Positions 1-4,855 are shown, counted from the first letter of the stretch. The stretch: DNA of 5,109 nt from Frankiales bacterium (GCA_019246495.1 JAFAQI010000368.1:1-5109); one strand, 5' to 3'. Translations and numbers: made by a program. Notes: generated by a model not told the origin, from the sequence alone.

Positions 1-1315
1 TGAGGAACCGGGACAAGGCGCGTACGCCGAACTGCAGCCCGTCGATCGGCACTCGCTCGTCGACGCCGTGGAACATGCCGCTGAAGTCGAGCTCGGCCGG
101 AAGCCGAAGCGGTGAGAAGCCGAAGCAGCGCATGCCGAGCTCCGAGAACGACTTCGCGTCGGTGCCGCCCGACATGCAATACGGAATGCAGCGGCCTTCC
201 GGGTCCTCGGCGAGGATCGCGGCGTCCATCGCCGCCACGAGATCGCCGTCGAAGCCGGTCTCCACGGCGATCTGCCGTTGCACCAGCTCGATCGCGACGT
301 CGGGGCCGACGACCTCCTCGACAGCGGCCAGGAACTGCTCCTCCTTGCCGGGAAGGAACCGGCAGTCGAGATAGGCGTGCGCAACGCCGGGGATGACGTT
401 CTGCTTGTAGCCCGCCTCGAGCATCGTCGGGTTGGCCGTGTGCCGCACCGTCGCACCGATCATCTTCGCGAGCGGTCCGAGCTTGGCGATGATGCTCTCG
501 ACGTCGTCGGCGTTGAACGGGATGTCCAGCGCTGCGCAGACCTCGCGGAGGAACTGCTCGACCGTCTCGGATAGCTCGATCGGGAACGTGTGCCGGCCGA
601 TGCGCGCAACTGCCTCGGCGAGCAATGTGACGGCGTTGTCGTCGTTGAGCATCGACCCGTGACCGGCACGTCCCTGCGCGACGAGTCGCAGCCACGAGAT
701 GCCCTTCTCGGCCGTCTGGATCGCATAGAGCCGGCGGCCGCCGAACGTCATCGAGAAGCCGCCGACCTCACTGATGGCTTCGGTGCATCCTTCGAACAGC
801 TCGGCGTGATTGTCGACGAGATGGTGTGCGCCGTAGAGACCACCGGCCTCCTCGTCGGCGACGAACGCGAGTACGACGTCGCGTGGCGGCTGCTTGCCCT
901 GCCGCGCCCAGTCGAGGACGACCGCCAGCGTCATGGCGTCCATGTCCTTCATGTCCACTGCGCCACGGCCCCAGAGGCAACCGTCGCGGATCTCGCCGGC
1001 GAACGGGTCGACCTGCCAGTCCGAGGCGTTGGCAGGTACGACGTCGAGGTGTCCGTGGATCAGCAACGCGGGCCGGCTGGAGTCGGCGCCGGTCCAACGC
1101 GCGACGGTGGAGGCCCGGCCGGGAGCGGACTCGAGCACGGTCGGCTGGAGTCCTGCATCGGTGAGCCGCTCGGCGACCCACTCGGCAGCCGCACGTTCGT
1201 TGCTCGTCGGATTTGTCGAGTCGATGCGGATGAGGTCGCGACAGAGCTCGACGACTTCGTCCGTGGCGCGATCGGTGAGACCGGTGCCGGTGTCGTCGGC
1301 GGCTGTGTCGCTCAT
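1..1315 (-). CDS. M20/M25/M40-family zinc metallo-hydrolase (3' end cut by window edge)
   Basis: Reading the minus strand from ATG at 1315 gives 438 sense codons without a stop, running off the left edge. The protein has the full M20 aminoacylase/carboxypeptidase signature. GHLDVVP at about residues 88-94 supplies His89 and Asp91, and GRGAVDMKDMD at 116-126 supplies the bridging Asp121. DEEAGG at 154-159 carries the general-base Glu pair 155/156, SEVGG at 182-186 carries the likely third zinc ligand Glu183, GHGS at 218-221 lies in the lid domain, and the C-terminal zinc ligand is His416 (FHGVDE). Family members hydrolyse the amide bond of N-acyl amino acids or peptides, usually in the cytoplasm; no signal peptide is seen. 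The Glu in SEVGG resembles carboxypeptidase/PM20D1-type members. The substrate cannot be read, and a DapE or ArgE assignment would be a guess. Relatives are about 435-450 residues, so only a few residues are missing. It lies 16 bp downstream of the lipoprotein gene. There is no Shine-Dalgarno before the ATG, but a -10-like TACGCT sits 6 nt upstream. Confidence 0.93.
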   Translation of the reverse strand, partial: MSDTAADDTGTGLTDRATDEVVELCRDLIRIDSTNPTSNERAAAEWVAERLTDAGLQPTVLESAPGRASTVARWTGADSSRPALLIHGHLDVVPANASDWQVDPFAGEIRDGCLWGRGAVDMKDMDAMTLAVVLDWARQGKQPPRDVVLAFVADEEAGGLYGAHHLVDNHAELFEGCTEAISEVGGFSMTFGGRRLYAIQTAEKGISWLRLVAQGRAGHGSMLNDDNAVTLLAEAVARIGRHTFPIELSETVEQFLREVCAALDIPFNADDVESIIAKLGPLAKMIGATVRHTANPTMLEAGYKQNVIPGVAHAYLDCRFLPGKEEQFLAAVEEVVGPDVAIELVQRQIAVETGFDGDLVAAMDAAILAEDPEGRCIPYCMSGGTDAKSFSELGMRCFGFSPLRLPAELDFSGMFHGVDERVPIDGLQFGVRALSRFL

Positions 1316-1321
1316 GGACTG

Positions 1322-1327
1322 AGCGTA
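1322..1327 (-). promoter_or_regulatory. Candidate -10 box (TACGCT) for leaderless transcription of the M20 gene
   Basis: On the minus strand TACGCT fits the actinobacterial TANNNT -10 pattern. It ends 6 nt before the ATG at 1315, so transcription would begin at or next to the A of the start codon. The gap between the lipoprotein stop and this ATG contains no purine-rich ribosome binding site, which agrees with a leaderless message. No convincing -35 box is seen in the repeat-rich end of the lipoprotein gene. TANNNT occurs often by chance, so this rests on spacing plus the missing ribosome binding site. Confidence 0.4.
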
Positions 1328-1331
1328 GGCG

Positions 1332-2390
1332 TCAGGGTGACGGTGACGGCGACGGTGGGATGGCCGTGACGCTCGGCGACGAGCCGCTGACGCTGCTGCC
1401 CCCCGCCACCGCGGTGAACAGCGCGCCGAGCTGGGTCAGGTTGACCGGCGTGGCGCCGGACGGCGCGGAGATGTCACTGCCGCTGCGTGAGAACAGCACG
1501 ACGATCGGCAGCTTGGTGCCGGCCGGCACCTTCGACGGCGGCGCGAACTGCGCGAGGTCGATGGAGATCTCGGCGAGCGCGCCGTCCTTCACCCATGCGT
1601 CGACGGTGATGTTCTTCGACGGCGTGTTGGTCGTCGACAGCCGGTCACCGAGCGCCGACCCGCCCGGCACCGCGGATGTGATGGCCTGCTGGGCGTCCCG
1701 CGCAAGTGTTGCCGTGTTGCCGGTCAGCACAAGGTGGTCACCGCGACTGTCACTGCCCGCACGAGTCACGGTCACGTCGCGCTGCAGGACCGACTTGAGC
1801 TGGGCCAGCACCTTGTTCTGCTCCGCGGCTGAGCCGGAAGCCGTGGTGTTGGCACCCAGTTGTCCGGCGAGCCCGGTCAGCGCCTGCTTGTTCAGCGAGA
1901 CCCATTTACCGGCGAGGAAGTCCCGCACGAACAGCGGCATCACGGAGGTCTGCGATTGAAGCTGCGAATACATGCTGCTCTTGTTGAACAGGCCGAGGAT
2001 CGCCTGGATGTTGCCCTGGAGATAGAGCGTCTGCCCGACGCCGCGCACGTCGAGCAGGTTTGTGCCGCCGACCTCGATCTTGAAGTCCGCGTCGCGAGTG
2101 CTCCCCGCCTTCTTCGACTCGATGACGAACTGCGCGCTGGTTATGGAGTTGGCTGCGCTGTCGGAAAGCGATCCGCCGGACGACGACGCCAGGGCCTTCA
2201 GCGTGGCGGCGTCGGTGTCCAGCTTGATCGTCGTCGTCAGGACGCTGGAGTCCGAGAGGCTCTGGACGCTGTCGGTGAGTTCGGCCCGCGGGTTGGCCGG
2301 CGTCCCGCCGCCGCTTCCGCCACAGGCGGTGAGCGCGACGATTGCGCCGACTGACGCAGCGGTCGACAAGCGGGTGGCAAGGCGGCGCAT
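1332..2390 (-). CDS. Secreted lipoprotein, possibly LppX/LprG-like
   Basis: This 352-residue protein opens with a lipoprotein signal peptide: basic MRRLATR, a hydrophobic stretch at about residues 10-22, then the lipobox LTAC with Cys23 and a flexible GGSGGG linker. The mature protein should be lipid-anchored on the outer face of the membrane. The body has alternating polar/hydrophobic segments: ITSAQFVIES at 83-92, ADFKIEVGG at 101-109, a GKWVSL turn at 161-166, DHLVLTGN at 218-225, and NITVDAWVKDG followed by AEISIDL at 260-279. This layout recalls mycobacterial LppX/LprG lipoproteins, which carry lipids in a LolA-like fold; the resemblance is by eye and the role is inferred. The C-terminus, from about residue 330, is Gly/Ser then Pro/Ser-rich and ends in SPSPSP. 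The ATG at 2390 is preceded at a good distance by AAGAGGAG. It is divergent from the wall hydrolase gene and lies just upstream of the M20 gene on the same strand. Confidence 0.9.
   Translation of the reverse strand: MRRLATRLSTAASVGAIVALTACGGSGGGTPANPRAELTDSVQSLSDSSVLTTTIKLDTDAATLKALASSSGGSLSDSAANSITSAQFVIESKKAGSTRDADFKIEVGGTNLLDVRGVGQTLYLQGNIQAILGLFNKSSMYSQLQSQTSVMPLFVRDFLAGKWVSLNKQALTGLAGQLGANTTASGSAAEQNKVLAQLKSVLQRDVTVTRAGSDSRGDHLVLTGNTATLARDAQQAITSAVPGGSALGDRLSTTNTPSKNITVDAWVKDGALAEISIDLAQFAPPSKVPAGTKLPIVVLFSRSGSDISAPSGATPVNLTQLGALFTAVAGGSSVSGSSPSVTAIPPSPSPSP
1336..1353 (-). repeat. Short hexamer repeat encoding the Ser-Pro tail of the lipoprotein
   Basis: Three tandem 6-bp units, read on the plus strand as GGTGAC, GGTGAC and GGCGAC, lie just before the lipoprotein stop codon and are followed by a partial fourth unit (GGTGGG). 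In the minus-strand gene they sit in the (Ser-Pro) repeats at residues 346-352. Such repeats can change length by slippage in whole codon pairs without shifting frame. The array is short. Confidence 0.55.
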
Positions 2391-2395
2391 GCTGG

Positions 2396-2403
2396 CTCCT
2401 CTT
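2396..2403 (-). promoter_or_regulatory. Strong ribosome binding site of the lipoprotein gene
   Basis: On the minus strand AAGAGGAG lies 5 nt before the ATG at 2390. It is a near-perfect match to the 16S anti-Shine-Dalgarno and fixes the start of the lipoprotein. Neither the M20 gene nor the small gene at 3754 has a comparable site. Confidence 0.75.
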
Positions 2404-2426
2404 GAGGCCGAACGACAAGCGCGCTC

Positions 2427-2432
2427 ACGTTA
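2427..2432 (-). promoter_or_regulatory. Candidate -10 box (TAACGT) for the lipoprotein gene in the divergent region
   Basis: In the 74-bp region between the two divergent starts (2391-2464), the minus strand contains TAACGT, which fits TANNNT. A start of transcription near 2420 would give a leader of about 30 nt, long enough to hold the ribosome binding site. No good -35 is seen at 16-18 bp. On the plus strand no clear -10 for the hydrolase could be picked out. Treat as tentative. Confidence 0.3.
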
Positions 2433-2464
2433 TCTCGTCGTACCTGCTTCAGCAGAGTTCATTT

Positions 2465-3574
2465 GTGTCCGATTTCTCCAAGGTGAGGATCCTCACGGCG
2501 CTTCGCCGTGCCCGGGCTGCAGCGGCCGTGGGCACGGTCGGCCTCGCGCTGTCCACCGCTCCGGTCGCGGTGGCGCATGCGGGTACGCCGGGGGGCGCCG
2601 AGGCGCAGGCCAAGACGCTGCTCGCCAAGGTCAAGCGCCTCGAGGCGAAGGTCCAGGCGGCGGAAACGGCGTATGACCGGACACTTGCGGGCGTAGCGCG
2701 CAGCGTCACGGTGGCCAACCTCACCGAGCGCGCGAGTGAGTCCGTCGCCGCGCAGACGGCCGCGGCCGCCGACGGCCTGACCGACCGGGTGCGCGGGCTC
2801 TACATGTCTGGCGGCCCGCTGGAGATCTATGCGTCGCTGTTGCAGTCCGGCAGCATCAACGACTTCCAGGACCGCAATGCGCTGGTCAGCAGCCTCATCT
2901 CGACGGACCACGCGGTTGTCTCTGCCGACCGGCGAGTGGCCGCCGAGGCCCGAGCGCGCGCGGCCGCCGCCGACCGGGCCGCGCGACGCAGCATCAAGAC
3001 CGAGCGCGACGTGACGCAGGCGGCGACGCGGGTAATGCGGCTGCTGGCTGCGGAGCAGTCTCTTCTCGCTCGCGCAAACGCAGAGGTCGCGCGACTTCAG
3101 TCGCTGGCCGCCGCGAGGGCAGCGCTGGCGGCGCAGACCTCCGCGTTCGGCTCGATCACCGCGAGCCGGGTCAACGCGGTCGGCATCCTGCCGCCGTCGC
3201 CGGCGTACCTGTCGCTGTATCACCGTGCCGCGCTGACGTGCGCGGGCATGAACTGGACGCTGCTTGCGGCGATCGGGCAGGTCGAGAGTGGACACGGTCG
3301 CAACCCGTCGACGTCATCCGCCGGCGCGATGGGTCCGATGCAGTTCCTGCCGTCGACGTTCGCGAGCTACGCGGTCGACGGGGACGGCGACGGCAAGGCC
3401 GACATCATGAACCCGGCGGACGCGATCTTCACGGCGGCGCGGTATCTCTGCGCCAACGGAGCAGGGCGCGGCGGCGACGCTGTGGCCAACGCCGTGTGGC
3501 ACTACAACCACGCCGACTGGTACGTGCAGATGGTGCTGGCACTGGCTCAGAAGTACGTCGGCTACACCGGCTAG
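2465..3574 (+). CDS. Exported peptidoglycan hydrolase: coiled-coil N-terminus plus SLT lytic transglycosylase domain
   Basis: From GTG at 2465 the product is 369 residues. It has a Sec-type signal peptide (basic RRAR, hydrophobic core at about 20-33, likely cleavage after AHA near residue 39). A helical coiled-coil segment follows at about 44-104. Next comes VRGLYMSGGPLEIYASLLQS and the SINDFQDR stretch at 109-137, which resemble the hinge of CwlO/PcsB/RipA-type N-terminal domains. A second Ala/Arg-rich coiled coil spans about 145-221. The catalytic domain at about 247-366 is a lytic transglycosylase. Glu274 in AIGQVESGHG is the expected acid, GAMGPMQFLPSTF is the family substrate-groove motif, and DGDGDGKAD at 305-313 is an acidic loop. 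Cys259 and Cys329 could form a disulfide. Lytic transglycosylases cut the glycan strand between MurNAc and GlcNAc, forming 1,6-anhydro-MurNAc. The coiled coils could mediate control by a membrane partner, as FtsEX does for related N-termini, but no partner gene is in the window. The start could instead be GTG at 2483 (363 residues); a weak AGCAGAG before 2465 favours the longer form. Starts upstream of 2391 would overlap the lipoprotein gene. Confidence 0.9.
   Translation: MSDFSKVRILTALRRARAAAAVGTVGLALSTAPVAVAHAGTPGGAEAQAKTLLAKVKRLEAKVQAAETAYDRTLAGVARSVTVANLTERASESVAAQTAAAADGLTDRVRGLYMSGGPLEIYASLLQSGSINDFQDRNALVSSLISTDHAVVSADRRVAAEARARAAAADRAARRSIKTERDVTQAATRVMRLLAAEQSLLARANAEVARLQSLAAARAALAAQTSAFGSITASRVNAVGILPPSPAYLSLYHRAALTCAGMNWTLLAAIGQVESGHGRNPSTSSAGAMGPMQFLPSTFASYAVDGDGDGKADIMNPADAIFTAARYLCANGAGRGGDAVANAVWHYNHADWYVQMVLALAQKYVGYTG
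2483..2496. promoter_or_regulatory. Perfect 14-bp palindrome at the hydrolase gene start
   Basis: GTGAGGATCCTCAC reads identically on both strands (7-bp arms, no spacer). It covers the alternative GTG start at 2483 and the first codons of the signal peptide. It could be a dimeric regulator site or an RNA hairpin near the start. No known regulator's consensus was recognised. Coding chance cannot be excluded. Confidence 0.35.
2494..2510 (+). promoter_or_regulatory. Hairpin in the early hydrolase mRNA that overlaps the palindrome
   Basis: CACGGCG, loop CTT, CGCCGTG forms a perfect 7-bp stem. Its first three bases (2494-2496) are also the last three of the palindrome at 2483-2496, so the two RNA folds exclude each other. 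It lies within the signal-peptide codons. GC-rich coding DNA makes such stems fairly often. Confidence 0.3.
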
Positions 3575-3579
3575 TCGTG

Positions 3580-3585
3580 TAATCT
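3580..3585 (+). promoter_or_regulatory. Candidate -10 box (TAATCT) for the tRNA-Leu gene
   Basis: TAATCT fits TANNNT closely and starts 5 bp after the hydrolase stop codon. Transcription would start near 3592 and give a leader of about 37 nt before the mature tRNA at 3629, to be removed by RNase P. No clear -35 is seen in the end of the hydrolase gene. Nothing between 3586 and 3628 looks like a better -10. Confidence 0.4.
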
Positions 3586-3587
3586 CG

Positions 3588-3600
3588 GGGCCGCCGGCCC
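3588..3600 (+). terminator. Weak hairpin after the hydrolase gene
   Basis: GGGCC, loop GCC, GGCCC forms a 5-bp all-GC stem 13 bp after the TAG at 3572-3574. No U-run follows. It could end or slow hydrolase transcription before the tRNA gene, or simply be GC-rich spacer. Confidence 0.3.
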
Positions 3601-3628
3601 GTGCGGTTGATCGCCACGGTCGGACCAC

Positions 3629-3715
3629 GGGCGAGTGGCGGAATTGGCAGACGCGCATGCTTGAGGTGCATGTGTCCGAAAGGACTTGGGGGTTCAAGTC
3701 CCCCCTCGCCCACCA
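3629..3715 (+). tRNA. tRNA-Leu, anticodon GAG, CCA encoded
   Basis: All arms of a class II tRNA can be paired. The acceptor GGGCGAG (3629-3635) pairs with CTCGCCC (3705-3711), followed by discriminator A and an encoded CCA (3713-3715). The D-arm contains AATTGGCAGA. The anticodon stem CATGC/GCATG encloses loop TTGAGGT with anticodon GAG at 3663-3665. The long variable arm is GTCC-GAAA-GGAC (3674-3685). The T-arm GGGGG/CCCCC encloses TTCAAGT. The 87-nt length and long variable arm agree with leucine. This tRNA reads CUC and CUU codons; CUC is common in the genes around it. There is no integrase or attachment-site duplication beside it. Confidence 0.98.
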
Positions 3716-3725
3716 CACTGTTCCA

Positions 3726-3738
3726 GGCGCGCGGCGCC
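3726..3738 (+). terminator. Possible hairpin after tRNA-Leu
   Basis: GGCGC, loop GCG, GCGCC makes a 5-bp stem 10 nt after the encoded CCA, with no T-run of note downstream. It may help end or process the tRNA transcript. It lies just before the -10-like box of the small gene, so it could equally be spacer between the presumed -35 and -10 of that promoter. Confidence 0.3.
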
Positions 3739-3740
3739 GT

Positions 3741-3746
3741 TAGCCT
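3741..3746 (+). promoter_or_regulatory. Candidate -10 box (TAGCCT) for leaderless transcription of the small gene
   Basis: TAGCCT fits TANNNT and ends 7 nt before the ATG at 3754, the usual spacing for actinobacterial leaderless transcripts. No Shine-Dalgarno precedes the ATG. A -35 match about 17 bp upstream (around CTGTTC, 3718-3723) is poor. Confidence 0.45.
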
Positions 3747-3753
3747 GCCGGTC

Positions 3754-3897
3754 ATGACGCAGTGGCGGATCGAGCTCAAGACTGAGGACGTGGTGGCGCT
3801 CAGCCGCGGTGAAGAGGTCACGGTGACCGCGGTGGACGAGGAGCAGGACACCTCGACCGAGTCGATCGACGTGACGATCGCGCTGCTCGACTACTAG
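3754..3897 (+). CDS. Small acidic protein of unknown function (47 aa)
   Basis: I do not recognise this protein. It runs from MTQWRIELKT to IALLDY. It is strongly acidic, with 12 Asp/Glu against 3 Lys/Arg, and has no signal peptide, membrane segment or cysteine. The alternating pattern in WRIELK, EEVTVTAV and SIDVTIALL suggests a small mostly beta fold. Coding is supported by third-position use: all codons but three (ACT, GGT, GAA) end in G or C, like the neighbouring genes. The ATG at 3754 is the best start: it lacks a ribosome binding site but has TAGCCT 7 nt upstream, suggesting a leaderless message. Extending the frame upstream only translates the tRNA gene, so a longer form is an artefact. 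It stands alone between the tRNA and the convergent oxidoreductase gene, whose stop is 15 bp away. Confidence 0.75.
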   Translation: MTQWRIELKTEDVVALSRGEEVTVTAVDEEQDTSTESIDVTIALLDY

Positions 3898-3914
3898 ACC
3901 CGCCGGTGCGGGTC
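3897..3914. terminator. Hairpin between convergent genes, overlapping both stop codons
   Basis: GACCCGC, loop CGGT, GCGGGTC forms a perfect 7-bp GC-rich stem readable from both strands. It begins at the last base of the small gene's TAG (3895-3897) and reaches two bases into the oxidoreductase's TGA (3913-3915, minus). It is the only obvious structure separating the two convergent genes, so it may act as a two-way terminator. It lacks a U-tract, as many actinobacterial terminators do. Confidence 0.5.
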
Positions 3915-4785
3915 AGAGGTCGGCGACGGCGGGCATCACGCGGTCGGCGAGGATCTCCAGCGGTGCGATCTCGGCGACGTTGGGCACCGACCCGTGGCAG
4001 TGCGTGATGCCGAGCTTGGCGAAGCCCTGCAGCTGCTCGATCAGTCCATCGACCTTGTCACCGTTCGGCCCGGGGTCGAGCGGACACATCACGGTCTTCT
4101 CGATCTCCTCGTAGTCGCGACCGAGCGTCTCGCAGTGCCCGCGCAGCACCTCGAGTTTGTGCTCTAGGTCCGGACTCGCGAACAGGTTGCACGCATCGGC
4201 GTACTGCGCGACCAGTCGCAACGTCTTCCGCTCTCCCGACCCGCCGATCAGGATCGGCGGGTGCGGTCGAGTGAGTGGCTGCGGTGAGCTCAGCGTTCGG
4301 CCCAGCCGGTAGTGCGTGCCGTCGTACGGTCCGTCGTCATCGCTCCACATCTGCAGGCAGATCTGCAGCGCCTCTTCCAGACGCTCGAACCGCTCCGCGG
4401 TGGGTGGGAACGGCAGGCCGAGGCCCTGGGCCTCTTCGACGTTCCAGGCGGCGCCGATGCCCAACCACGCCCGGCCCTCGGAGAGCACATCGAGAGTCGT
4501 GACTTCCTTGGCGAGGAGACCAGGCTCGCGATAGACGACCGCGGAGACCCAGGCGAGCAGGCTGATGCGAGAGGTGCGCGCCGCGAGGTAGCCCAGAGTC
4601 GTGTAGGCCTCGAGCATCTCGTGCTCCGGCGGGCCGATGTGGCCGATCTGCCACACGTGGTCCATGACGCTGAGCATCGAGAAGCCCGCGTCGTCCGCCG
4701 TCTGCGCGACCCGGGTCAGATCCGCGGCGAGGGTCGGTAGGCCCCCGGGCCAGGTGAAGTTCGAGACGTGCAGGCCGAGTCGCAT
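3913..4785 (-). CDS. F420-dependent oxidoreductase of the luciferase-like monooxygenase superfamily, Rv1855c-type
   Basis: The 290-residue protein begins MRLGLHVSNFTWPGG and shows the (beta/alpha)8 luciferase-like pattern. DAGFSMLSVMDHVWQI at about 32-47 is the conserved segment early in the barrel. EAYTTLGYLAARTSRISL at 59-76, VYREPGLLAKEVTTLDVLSEGR at 84-105 and LGIGAAWNVEEAQGLGLPFPP at 108-128 are signature segments. ERFERLEEALQI then HPPILIGGSGERKTL at 175-189 form the phosphate/cofactor-binding side, and YADACN at 195-200 follows. This matches the actinobacterial group typified by Rv1855c. Such enzymes use deazaflavin F420 for hydride transfer in the cytoplasm; the substrate is unknown. 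The start is ATG 4785, 6 nt after GGAGG (4792-4796). ATG 4791 abuts that site and upstream starts would read through it. A -10-like TAGCGT lies at 4809-4814. The gene is convergent with the small gene and divergent from the acetyltransferase gene. Confidence 0.94.
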   Translation of the reverse strand: MRLGLHVSNFTWPGGLPTLAADLTRVAQTADDAGFSMLSVMDHVWQIGHIGPPEHEMLEAYTTLGYLAARTSRISLLAWVSAVVYREPGLLAKEVTTLDVLSEGRAWLGIGAAWNVEEAQGLGLPFPPTAERFERLEEALQICLQMWSDDDGPYDGTHYRLGRTLSSPQPLTRPHPPILIGGSGERKTLRLVAQYADACNLFASPDLEHKLEVLRGHCETLGRDYEEIEKTVMCPLDPGPNGDKVDGLIEQLQGFAKLGITHCHGSVPNVAEIAPLEILADRVMPAVADL

Positions 4786-4791
4786 GTGCAT

Positions 4792-4796
4792 CCTCC
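4792..4796 (-). promoter_or_regulatory. Ribosome binding site that decides the oxidoreductase start
   Basis: GGAGG on the minus strand ends 6 nt before ATG 4785. The in-frame ATG at 4791 directly abuts it and is too close to use it, so MRLGLHV is the likely N-terminus. This agrees with where relatives begin. Confidence 0.7.
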
Positions 4797-4808
4797 GTCG
4801 TCCGCCCC

Positions 4809-4839
4809 ACGCTAATCCGGTGACGCGCAGGCCCGGCAA
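4809..4839 (-). promoter_or_regulatory. Candidate promoter of the F420-dependent oxidoreductase gene
   Basis: On the minus strand TTGCCG (4834-4839, four of six matches to TTGACA) is followed after 19 bp by TAGCGT (4809-4814), a TANNNT -10. Transcription would start near 4802, giving a leader of about 17 nt that contains the GGAGG. The spacer is slightly long. The elements lie in the 70-bp region shared with the divergent acetyltransferase gene. Confidence 0.4.
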
Positions 4840-4855
4840 CCGGCAGCATGCGGCT

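Noticed and set aside
590..1369. Long plus-strand open frame (259 codons) opposite the M20 gene
   Set aside because: The opposite strand encodes an M20 enzyme with every catalytic motif. Open antisense frames are common in GC-rich DNA, and the peptide has no recognisable domain.
2391..2510. Possible c-di-AMP (ydaO-type) riboswitch, which controls some actinobacterial wall hydrolase genes
   Set aside because: Only 74 bp separate the divergent starts, too little for that aptamer, and none of its conserved sequence blocks is visible.
2459..3295. Long minus-strand frame (278 codons) opposite the hydrolase gene
   Set aside because: It is Arg-rich antisense sequence without domain features, and the plus strand holds a clear signal peptide and SLT domain.
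3629..3715. tRNA-Leu as an integration site for a mobile element
   Set aside because: There is no integrase, no repeated tRNA 3' end and no change in base composition on either side within the window.
3314..3718. Minus-strand frame beginning MWWARGDLNPQ that covers the tRNA and the hydrolase 3' end
   Set aside because: The GDLNPQ-type start is the translated complement of the tRNA-Leu gene, a well-known annotation artefact; the rest is antisense to the hydrolase.
3601..3753. Upstream extension of the small gene through GGIGRRACLRC and GLGGSSPP
   Set aside because: These residues are the tRNA-Leu gene read as protein. The real start is ATG 3754.
4239..4262. Near-perfect 24-bp palindrome with 11-bp arms and a 2-bp centre inside the oxidoreductase gene
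   Set aside because: It encodes the conserved PPILIGG segment (CCG CCG ATC CTG ATC GGC GGG), so the symmetry follows from Pro-Pro-Ile-Leu-Ile-Gly-Gly with GC-rich codons and needs no regulatory explanation.
4848..4855. ATG at 4848 as the acetyltransferase start
   Set aside because: It is in a different frame from the GNAT-like sequence; the in-frame candidates are GTG 4856 and GTG 4820.
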